Assembly (NCBI GenBank): GCA_903813345.2
Contig: CAIIXF020000009.1
Coordinates: 7,560,030-7,624,029 of the forward strand
Direction: 5' to 3'
Length of the DNA: 64,000 nt
Source of the DNA: Owenia fusiformis
Lineage: Eukaryota; Annelida; Polychaeta; Sabellida; Oweniidae
Every line of letters begins with the position of its first letter. Position 1 is the stretch's first letter. The notes beneath the pieces are model-generated. The model searched no databases. It was given only the letters and a program-made list of their open reading frames with translations, and was not told the origin of the DNA. The position numbers and the translations under genes are program-made. Shown piece by piece: positions 31,001 to 43,000 of this stretch.

Positions 31001-34000
31001 ACTGAAAGGTAGTTCTGTGAAGCTTTGTACGGAACAAGTTTGAAGAAAAACGGTGAAGTGTGAGACTCACAATCCTTGATTTTCAAACACTGGGGTAGGT
31101 TTTAAATTCAAATTAACGGTTTTTCGGGACGGAGTGGTTTCGATACGTCCCGAAGAGATACTACCGCGTGATTGCAAGGCCTGTCATGTCGTGGTAATGT
31201 AAAGCCCCATATTACTGTGACAATGGTTGCAAGGCCTGTCATGACCGTGATAATGTTAAACCCTGATATGACCGTGACAATGCTTGTAAGGCCTGTCATG
31301 ACCGTGGTGATAAGCCTGATATGACCATCATAATGATTGCAAGGCCTGTCATGATCATGGTAAGGTTAAAGCCTGATATGACCGTGACAATGGTTGCAGG
31401 GCCGGTATCATGACTGGTGGTTGTATTAAATAACATTTAAAGTAGCATGAGAACACCGTAATGACAATTTGCTTCGTGTCTAACTACCTTGAATATGTAA
31501 ATCAAGACTACTAAAAATGTGTATCAATTTCACAACGAAACCCTAATTTTTAACTCATAAATAATTTGCGAACAAACTATATCTCTACTCTTATTCAAGA
31601 AGGTTCGATTGGAAAGCACATACTTTCTATAATGATCAATTAATAAGGTTAATCCATAAAAAATGATAACAGCAATGGACGAAACATGAATGTCATAAAT
31701 TTCATATAAAGGTTGCGGTCGTGCCAGGCTTACACGATTACACTACCACGGTCATGGCAGGCATTGCAATATAATACAGCATTGTCGCGGTTATACCAGC
31801 CTTTCACGATAACACTACCACGGTCATGGCAGGCATTGCAATATAATACAGCATTGTCGCGGTTATACCAGGCTTTCATGATAACACTACCACGGTCATG
31901 GCAGGATCCTTGCGCTACTTAAAAACTCTGAATAACATGGTGACTGTTACGCCAGGCATAAGTCTTGCAGTAGATAGGGTCTCGAAAGTTTGGTTGATTT
32001 AAAAAAAGTATCTTGTTATTGAAATTAAAGGTTTATCTTAGTTTTTATCTATTTCGGGGGTTTTTGTTTTAATTTTTTGAATACTTTTTGTAAAATCAAC
32101 CAAAATTTCCTTTGTACAGCTATAATATTGGGAAGTCTAAGAAAATGTTGTATATGCCATTTTGTTCAAACAAGCTGTGGAAAGATATTTTATTTCATTC
32201 TCAAGAAATGGTAAACAGGAACAAAAAACTGCACTAAAAAACAAAAAATGTTAACAAAAACAGTTACATGTATATAAAATATATACATTATTTTCGCATT
32301 AAATTGTTGTCAATCAGTCAACATTACATAGAGGACCGTGTTTGTTTACAGAATGTTTTCAATCATAATTGGTTTAAGAGAAAAACATTGTTGAATTCAG
32401 TTCCCCATATTGATACCAATCCTTTAAACAAATATCCACTTGTATCAAACAATTGTGCATATATGTACACATGATTTTTGGCAGTTACAGAAAATGTTAT
32501 TGTTGCAGGCGCCGATAGTGTTAGGACCACCGCCAAATATTCCAAGTTGACGCAAGATTTAAGTGACAATGAAGCAGAAGACGACGAGGTATACAGTGCT
32601 GTCACTAATGGTGCTGGAAAAACGAAAACTAGAAATGGCAGACAAAAAGGAGAGTCAATTGAAATGACAATTTTAGAAACTACGAGAGATGTAAATAAAA
32701 CGAAAGTGAGAATCTCAGGAAAATCAAAATGCACTATTGCTTGGTTCATTGTTCCTTTGGTTATAGCTTTGGTGATTGGGGTTGGATTTGGGACGTACCC
32801 CCTATTGAAAAAGCATGGTTTCTTTGGTGGTAGCACGCATGATAGACCAGTAAGGACACAGAATTGGATACGAGAATTCGATAATATTGGTGGGTTATTT
32901 TTTCCTATACTTTAACAATATTACTGAACTCAGTATTTTAAATATGCAATTTGAAACTCGAAATAAGTCTAACTACAAGCTTTGTGACCCCCACCCCACT
33001 TGACTACACACCTTCTCACCCAGTAGTGGCAGTGGGGGATGGGTCACAAGAGCTCGTAGATATAGATTACTCGAAGTAAGCGTTTATAGCAAAAGCATGC
33101 AGCCACAGGCCCGTAGCAAGGATTTGCCAAGGGGGGTTCACTTTTCAAAAATTTCCAGGGGGGGTTCCAGGCCTGTCAACTTGGGAACACCTCACATGAG
33201 TGACTTGGAAATGTTGAACACCTCCCCTCAAAATGTGGACACCTTGGTCCAAATCTGGACACCTTGATCCAAATTTTGAACACCTTGGTTTAAATTTTAT
33301 TACATCTTGCCAAATTTTGAACACCTCAAATTTTTCGCGCTCCCTACGCTCGCGTTTCAAACATCCGTCAACGGGGGGGGGGTAGGTACGAAAATTTTCG
33401 AACGGAATGCGTGACATATACGTAATTTGCGTGAAAAGTCCGAACGAAATGCGTACATTTTTTTCCAGCGTTCGTATTTTTGCTGTGTAGACGATCTTTT
33501 TTAGACATTTTTCTACTGAAATATTTTTGCTTGACAATTACCAGGTAAAATGCGTATTTGCGTGACATTTTCTGTCACGCAAAAATAACTGGCGTGACTT
33601 CAAATTCTTCAGCAAATGCGTGACAAATACGCTAATTGCGGGACAGTTGACAGGCCTGGGGTTCACATTTGACAATTTTTGCCCAAATATGGCTAAAATC
33701 ACTTGAGAAGTGCTCAAAATGGTGAAAAGATAATTTTTGGCCAGGGGGTTCGCCTGAACCATGCGAACCCCCCTGGCTTACGGGCCTGAGCCATAAAACT
33801 CTTTAACCAATAAAACCATCAATTACATGGCTTACATGTATGTAATAGTGTACTCATTACTAGGTGTTTAAACTATGCATGCTGCCAACCCTCAAAAGTC
33901 TAAAGTAGGTGTTGTTCATTATCTTGTAATACATTGACATGTAACGATGTAAGGTGGGTGAATTGTAAACTTACCTCTGAGCCTGGCTTATGTATTTTTT

Positions 34001-37000
34001 GTTTTATTAGCATTATTTAGTTATGATGTTATTGCTTAAACTATTGGCTCTTCTTGTCTTTCCTTAGAGCTGAAAAATATTTAGGCCCTACTTGTTGAGT
34101 TTTAAAAGATAACCCCGAGGCTCTGCCCTCCCCCTCGGAAATCAAATGATCCACCCTTAATTCAATCAATTAGCTCTAGTAATTACCTTTACTTTAAGTT
34201 ATCACAAACTTGACATTTCTTAAGCATAGTGAAGCACCGTGTCAAGTGGCATAATCCATCACTTCTTAGTTGAACAAACTAAACTTAGGACTAGGTAAAT
34301 AGAAAATCCTACAAAAGCCCTTGTTACTTTCGGGCTTTGAAGACTTCAGAGGTATGATGAGATAGGGTTTGGGTAGTCATTTACTTCTTTCCTTTTGACT
34401 GATTGTACCCATCCTTATCAAAGTGCTTCATCAAATTGCTCTCAGTTCAGAAGAATGGAAAGAAGTGAAATACCCTTTGGATTGCACCCCTAAATGCTGC
34501 TTTCATTCCTGGGTTTTACTTTTTAGTTTGTACCATTTTGGCCTTCATATTTCAGTTAATTGGGAAATTGTTCAAAAGCTCTTATTTTAAAGGGTTACAT
34601 ATACCTTCCCGTATAAATACAAAATGGCCACTCCAGACGAGTCCACTGGATCAGTCTAATTAGGGGAGCTTAGTATTAGTCCAAAACTCTTTGTTATCCC
34701 AACGAACGAAGTTCTGTAGGGATATAGTGAAGCCCTCCGTCCGTCCGTCAGTCAGTCATTCCGTCTGTCTGTCTGTCCAGAAGATAACTCGGATACTAGT
34801 TGACAGATTTTTTTTATATTTGGTGGAAAGATGTATATTGGTAAACAGTTTTAGGCAAAAAAAATTTTTTCAAGATGGCCGCCAGTTTAAAAATGGCGGG
34901 AATGTTTTGCAAAAATCTTATGTTTTTCATTTTGAACCAAAATAATAAATATTATTATTTGAAATTTTGGTAGTTTATTAACAACATCTATCTATTTCAT
35001 ATATATCCCGGGTTTTTCACCCTGGCCCCCAGGGCCGTAAATGGGGGATCGGGAAAACAGGAATTTGCGTTAATTTTGAGATGTTTTTGAAGTATAGCTT
35101 TATTATACTCAAATGAAAGGCAATTTAGAGTAGATTGCAAATATTGTAACGTTTTTCTGATTCGGGCCTCAAAAAATTCAAAATGGCTGCCTGTTTCAGG
35201 ATTTCGCAATTTTTTCTGACCTCTTAAAAGTATGGCTATATTATACTCAAATTGAATAAATTTCAGAGTAGATCACAATTATGGCATTGTTTTTCTGATT
35301 TGCGCCTCTGAAAATTCAAAATGGCTGACTAGAGCAGAATTTGCCATTACTTAGAGTTATCTTGAAAGTATGGTTACATGATACTACAATGATTTAAAAT
35401 ATTTATTGAAGGTAAAAGAAGATGGTAAATATTTCATTGTGACTGTACAGATTGATGATTTATATAGTGTTTGTTGGGATTTGCTACTCCTTGGAGTTAC
35501 CATTTTCTAGTTTCATTCATGAATAGGACATTTTATAAGACCATGCTTTGTACTTGTACTTGGAAGGAAAATAAATATATCAATTTTCCATTAAGCACAA
35601 ACTGAAGATTTTGAAACTTTTTTGGTCCTTACCCTCATGGCCTTAATTTTTCAGGAACAGAATCGTGTGTGCGTCTATATGATGTCAACAAGGACGGAAA
35701 AGATGACATACTTCTTGGAATTACAGAGGGCGTCCATATGCAAGAATATGATCCAGAACTGGGCCCTGATTATATTTGTAAGAAGATAGGTAAGAATACC
35801 TTTTTCATTCATTATGCATTTTCTTCTTCAGGAGATTATTGGATGTTTTTTTTGTTTTTTTTGTATGTACAGGGGTTTCACTAGAATTTCTCACAACAAG
35901 CTAAGATAATTGGTGATTATTTTGTTTTTTTTGTATGTACAGGGGTTTCACTAGAATTTTTCACAACAGGCTAAATAAATGAGAACAACAGGCAAAATTA
36001 ATGGAAATCATAAATTCAACATGGAAAAGTTGAAATGGACCAAAAAACAACAGGCGATTTTGTGAAAACAACTGGTGAAAATCGCCTGTTGCCTGCTGCC
36101 AATGAAACCCCTGATGTATGGTAACCCTGTATTGTAAACAATCTGGACTTTGAACACCCTATTAAACATCCTGTATAAATTGAACACCCTGTATGTTAGA
36201 CAACCCATACACTGAATACCCTGTCGAAACTGAATACCCTGTATGTTAAATAATATGTTAACCATCCTATAGAAAACTGAACACCCTCAAACTGATCACC
36301 CTGTAATTTAAACTAAATACCCTGCATGTAACCCTGTATCCCAAACAATATAGACACTGAACACTCTGTTGAACATCTTGTAAAAACTGAACACCCTGTA
36401 TGTTTATCATTTTGTAAAAACTAAATAATACTAAATATCCAATGAAGTAAATATTATTTCTACTGAATTCTATATACTGAGTACAATAAGTGCAGTGTAA
36501 GTTGAACGCACCTAATAATCTTTCTATTATGTCACCACCTGTTTTGCTTCGGTGTCTGAAAAAATGACGGGTGGTGAAATCTTGCATGTTAATGCCTATT
36601 GTTTCCTATTTCTAATGTTGATTCTATTTTTACCATATAAGGGCGAAAAAAATCATTTTTAAATAAAGATGGCATGGTAATCGATCTGTGTTTATGTTTC
36701 TCTTTTATTGATTCTGTTGGTGTTGCCATCTTAATATCGGCCCAGAACCTATGGTTTTTACATTTCCTTCCTAGGTTCAAAGAGCCCTTGTTTGGGGGCA
36801 GTAATTGCACTAAGAGGCTTTGACGGGAAGCCACTATGGAGAGTCAATACGACGTTTGAGCCATTTGAGATCAATTGTAGCATAGATGACTTCAATGGAG
36901 ATGGCCATCTCGATTGTATAGCATCAGGTCGTAAAGCTACCATGACTGCAATAGACCCAATAAAAGGTGAGGTCAGAATTAAAGAGAGAATCAGATCTAG

Positions 37001-40000
37001 TGAGCAAGAAAACAAAAAATTGCTTCAATTCTAGAATATTTTTGGCTCATATCATTCCTTGTCATGTCTATTTTCTGAAACCCCTAAGTGGATTGCAGTG
37101 ATTCGGGGAGAATTTAAATACTTTTACCTCATTTTTGCACTTTGAATTCTTGATAACTTTACCAATTTATTATCAAGGATCTTTTTGGTCAGCCAATTGT
37201 ACATGTTGTTCCAATTTTGTCACCTTTATATATCTGATTCTGCCTTTCATTACTACTACCTTATATACCTACTGTTAGAGGTGTCAAGTATTAACCGGTT
37301 AACCGGTTAACCGCCGATAATGCCTTGACCGGTCTGAGTTTCTATGGGCGGTTAGTTGACCGTGTATAATTCTGTTATTTCCCGCTTCTATTTTGCATGC
37401 TAATCCGTTTGGTTTTATGGTGTCAGTTTCACGTAAGCTACTCATACATGTCATAAGTCCCATAACTCCTTACAAACATCCAATCAGCAACTTTAATCCC
37501 TGCCACATTGCTTTCCCGCGCTTACTTTGCATTTTAATCTGTTTGTTTTCAAGCGTCAGTTTCATGTGAGCTACTCATACATGTGATAGGTCCGATAATT
37601 CCTTACAAACATCCAATCAGCAACTTTAATCCCTGCCACATTGCTTTCCCGCGCTTACTTACATAGAATAGCGTAAAGCTTGACGAACGTAAAAAAATAA
37701 ACGCCGATATATCATTTTTTCCAATTTTTTTCAACTTTCAAGATCGAAGATGAAGATTTCATTTGAAATTATAAGTTCAAATTTCCCGCCGGTTAACCGA
37801 CTTTAACCGGTAAAAACCCCCGGTTAACCGGTTAATGCTCAAGCGGTTAATTGACACCACTACCTACTGTATTACATACCTAGCGAAGCATTTGTATGGA
37901 AGTCGATGGAGCTGAAGGTCGGCTATATATTCCTGTATAGCCGCCAAACTTTTTTACCATGACAACTTTCATCCTCCTTTCATCCTAAATACAGGTTTTA
38001 ATGTATCTACATTCAATATGCACAACTTAACTTCACATTCCACATTTTAGGCAAGGCCATTTGGCATGAAGACATGTCAGTTCTAGAACAAGGCTGGAAC
38101 AACTATGGTGTGCAAGGTCTGCCCGATTTTGATAATGATGGTGTGCGGGAAATACTTCTACCCCATGGAGGTAATCCATCTATACCCCCTGAGGTGAGAA
38201 CCATTATGAATGAGACAAGTTTAGATAATAATGCGCCTAGCAATAATTGAATAATAGACCATTGAAATATTTGTTTAAAATTCAAAAAATACAAACTACT
38301 TTTTACGGAAAGTGATATCCAATATTAGGTAGTATAAAGTAGTAGTAAAGTAGTATGAAGTTCCAATTGTAATGCTGAACTTATATTGTGCTATCATGCA
38401 ATATATTCTGCTATATTGGTGCTTTTGAAATGAACTCATTATAAAGAGGGCAGCACATAACAATATGTCATGAATTAACCTAAAATATGGTGGATAATGG
38501 ATATTAGTTCAAGAGTGCAAGCATCCTTGATCTGAGGGTATTTCAATTCTTTCCATAAGTTCAACGAGGCCCAGTCTTGAAGGATGGTGAGCTTGAGTCG
38601 AAAGGTTGTTCTATGCATGTACACTATATACTCATCAATTGCTAACAGGCTAAAGTAACTTGCTGACAGACGCAAACTAACAAAGGATAGGTATCGATAT
38701 GGAGAACTGAATTCAACAATGTTTTTCTCTTAAACCAATCATTGAAAACATTCTGTAAAAAACATGGTATTTTATGTAATGTTGACTGATTAACAACAAT
38801 TTAATGCGAAAATTATTTAGAAATATTTGATATAACTGTTTTTGTTAACATTTTTTGTTTTTTTAGTGCAATTGTTTTTGCTCCTTTCTACCAATTCTTG
38901 AGAATGAAATAAAATGTCTTTCCGAACCTTGTTGGAACAAAATACCATATACAACATGTTTTTGGACCTCTCAATATTAAAGTTATACAAAGGAATTTTT
39001 GGTTCATTTTAAAAAAGTATTCAAAAATTAAAACACAATCCCCCCAAAATAGATAAAAATCAAAAAAAACTTTTATTTCATTAACAAGATACTTTTTTAA
39101 AATGAACCAAAATTGCCATTGTACAATTACAATATTGAGAGACCTAAACATGTTGTGTTTATGTCGTTTTGTTCCAATGAGGTTCGGAAAGATGTTTCAT
39201 TTCACTCTGGAAACACGATACCAAGAACAAAACAAGTGTTTGATGTGCTTTTTAAAACAATATAGATGAAAGTATGTATATCTACAGTAGAACCTGTGTA
39301 AGTGGAACACCCTCTATTCTGCCAAAAAGCGTTCCACTTAGGAGGTGTTCCACTTACGGAGGTTTTGGGTTCACGGGGATTTAAGAACATACAAGATCAA
39401 AATTAATATAGGGTTTTCTGTATTTCTGGAAATATGATTCTCGGTTCATTGCAGGGCAGCTATATACATGTACCATAAATTATCCATTTGTTTTACTCAA
39501 AAAGAAATCTGACATTCTTATTCCTCCTCATTCTGCCAAAAAAGGTTTTCTGACATTTTTAATCCTCCTCATTCTGCCAAAAATGTTTTCTGACATTCTT
39601 AATCCTCCTCATTCTGCCAGTCTCAGGTCTCAGGCACAAACATTTAGCAATTAAGTTTTAAAAACTTGTTCCTACTGCTAATAATTCAACTGTCATTCTT
39701 AATCTTACTTATCAACTTTGAAACAAACAGCAAGGGGCATTAATTAGTGGTAGAATCACATGTCCATCTCTACAGGAGGTTAATCAAATTTGATGAATGA
39801 TAATCTTATGAAATCCTAATTTGCTAATAATCAAATTAATTAGTGGTAGCATCACATGTTGATCTCTACAGGAGGTTAATCCAATTTGCTATATGGTGAT
39901 CAGTTAAAATTCTAATTTGGCAATTATCACTTATTACCTGTTTTCATACCCAGATATCACTGTAGGAGGTTAATTCTGTTTACATAAGTATCAATATTGA

Positions 40001-43000
40001 AATTTATGGAAAATTGACTGTTCCACTTAGCAGGTTGATTTTTTAATATGGGGTGTTCACTGTTCAAGTTAGAAGGTGTTCCACTTACAGAGGTTCAATT
40101 AACATTTAGTCAATGGGTTTTTAAAACGGGACTTTGAAAAAGCGTTCCACTTGCGAGGTGTTCCACTTACAGAGGTTCTACTGTATTTCAAATTATATTG
40201 TTACCATTCAAAAGATAGCCATTCAATTGACAATTTGTAAGATTTTCAAAAACTTTTGATGACTGGTTTAAGAGAAACGTGTGTTTAAAAAGTTCGCCAT
40301 ATCGATACCCAATCTTTTGGGACTTTTCGAGTCACAATGGCTTTGGGGGCTAACTGTTATGACATTACGTGGCTTTTGGATATCTTAAGCTTTTATAGAA
40401 TATGTTCAGTTTCAAAGGTTACTGAATGTAAAATTCTTCAATTTTTTATTGCTCAAAGATGGCAGCATCTCACCATGCAATAAATGCACATAAAACAAGC
40501 ATATAATCTAAAACTATACAAACTTCATCTAATTTATTGGTCCTTTGTACAAAATTTGGTATTTTCTGATTTATATGACTGAGTTCGCTTTTTTTATTTT
40601 TTTCATTTATTAAAATCATATAAACATATCAGTGATAATGACACCCTAGCAGGCTTTGATTTTTTACATACTGATGATTGCATTTGATTAATATTTACAA
40701 AAACATCAATGATTGTAAAAAAATAAGAAAAGCAGTATTTTACATGTTCTCAAAAATAATACCTCAATGTTGCTATGGTTAAAAGTGTTAAGCACACAGT
40801 TATAATGTGAATATATATCTTTTTTTATCTATTTTTTTCTATTTCCTTCTATTTATTTCTTTTTTTCTTTTTTATTCCTGTTAATACATTCTGATAAAGA
40901 CTACCCAAGAGTTGCAATTAATTATTTTAACTAAGTCAATCAATGTATCATAATCAATTCTGCTTAGTTGTGAATCTACATTAGTCTGGCATTCCCATAT
41001 GCACTACATAATTAGCTTGTGATAAACCATAGAATCGCCACAATATAGCGTCTTCGATATCGTCAATGACAATGGAATCTGAATTTGGGATAATTTGCAA
41101 CGACAACGGCATATGGTAAATTACTTAAAATTCAGATTCTGTTGTCATTGATGATATCGAAGAGGCTATATCCTGACGATTCACGACCCCAATTTAATTG
41201 AAATTGGGATTTCATATGATACATCATCACAAGAGCTTAATACATGCACAAAATAAGCGACGATAAAGTCCCATGAAACGAGGACCAAGTGATTGAAGAG
41301 CGATTGAAGCGAGTGAAGCAACATTTATATTCACCATTTGTGACAATGGTATCTGACTTTACCGTTGTCAGGCTATTCCGGTGTGATTCTAGGATAAAGC
41401 CACATGTTTTCTGGTTATTGCTCTGCAGAAGTTGATGGATTAACTTTATCCTTTTGAAACTGTGCTTTGCATGCATCCGCTGCATTCTTACTTGTCTGGT
41501 GGGATTTGACACCTCTAACTCCCTTGAATGTCTTCTTGCAACCTTTACAAATAGCTTCTGGTTTGGGTGAGGGCTTTTGGCATGGAAAAGACCCTCCTCC
41601 TTCAGCATTACCTTCATTATTTTGCACACCTCCTTCAGCATTACCTTCATTATTTTGCACACCTCCTTCAGCATTACCTTCATTATTATGCACACCTCCT
41701 TCAGCATTACCTTCAGCATTTTGCACACCTCCTTCAGCATTACCTTCATTATTATACACACCTCCTTCAGCATTACTTTCATTATTTTGCACACCTCCTT
41801 CAGCATTACCTTCATTATTTTGCACACCTCCTTCAGCATTACCTTCATTATTTTGCACACCTCCTTCAGCATTACCTTCAGCATTTTGCACACCTCCTTC
41901 AGCATTACTTTCATTATTTTGCACACCTCCTTCAGCATTACCTTCATTATTTTGCACACCTCCTTCAGCATTACCTTCATTATTTTGCACACCTCCTTCA
42001 GCATTACCTTCAGCATTTTGCACACCTCCTTCAGCATTACCTTCATTATTTTGCACACCTCCTTCAGCATTACCTTCATTATTATGCACACCTCCTTCAG
42101 CATTACCTTCAGCATTTTGCACAACTCCTTCAGCATTACCTTCATTATTTTTCACACCTCCTTCAGCATTACCTTCATTATTTTGCACACCTCCTTCAGC
42201 ATTACCTTCATTATTTTGCACACCTCCTTCAGCATTACCTTCAGCATTTTGCACACCTCCTTCAGCATTACCTTCATTATTTTGCACACCTCCTTCAGCA
42301 TTACCTTCATTATTTTGCACACCTCCTTCAGCATTACCTTCAGCATTTTGCACACCTCCTTCAGCATTACCTTCATTATTTTGCACACCTCCTTCAGCAT
42401 TACCTTCATTATTTTGCACACCTCCTTCAGCATTACCTTCAGCATTTTGCACACCTCCTTCAGCATTACCTTCAGCATTTTGCACACCTCCTTCAGCATT
42501 ACCTTCATTATTATGCACACCTCCTTCAGCATTACCTTCAGCATTTTGCACACCTCCTTCAGCATTACCTTCATTATTTTTCACAAACGTGTATGCTACA
42601 TATACTACACCAGCATATGGGTTTGTGTTTTTTCCACCAGTATCAAGTGACTTATTTCCAAGTTTATTATTACCTTCGTTTAAGAGATAGTGGTGAATTA
42701 ATTGTTGTTCTAATGCGAGTGTGTATAACTCTACAGGGTTTAAAAGAGCTTCAGGTTTCTTTGGTATAATTTCTTCAGTTATAGCACACAGAACAATTAG
42801 TCCATCACATTCTTTTCCTTTATAGTCACTGCTCCATCTTTCATTTGGGCCATTTCCTAATTTCCAGGTATCCACATTGACCGGATCAAATGGTAATGGC
42901 AAGACATTAAACGCTCTACTTTCTTTCTGTTGAACAGTAGATTTACCTATGGTGAATGTGGCAATATTTTTTTGCTGCCTTGTTTCAAGCTCTTTCAAAG

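Larger units (their letters stand above)
28386..31977. mobile_element. Foldback element of about 3.6 kb with very long inverted arms
   Basis: The outer ends CTATCTACTGCAAGACTTA and AGTCTTGCAGTAGATAG are inverted copies. The left arm (28386-29060) pairs with two blocks of the right arm (about 30640-31180 and 31880-31977) separated by tandem repeats. Translation of both arms gives the same 75-residue shadow frame with few changes, showing how similar they are. The middle (29060-30640) is AT-rich with no transposase. It occupies FAM234 intron 1. A clean target duplication was not found. Confidence 0.82.

Noticed and set aside
32363-32836. 157-codon minus-strand ORF over FAM234 exon 2
   Set aside because: Shadow of the plus-strand exon, whose membrane segment, phases and splice sites are consistent.
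41467-42769. Three long plus-strand frames (357-407 codons) of PPSALPSLFCT-, LLQHYLHYFAH- and SFSITFIILHT-type repeats, and minus-strand KVMLKEVCK-type frames
   Set aside because: They exist only because the 33-bp repeat is a multiple of three and free of stops in these frames. Only the 43196-41415 frame has domain-like unique sequence on both sides.
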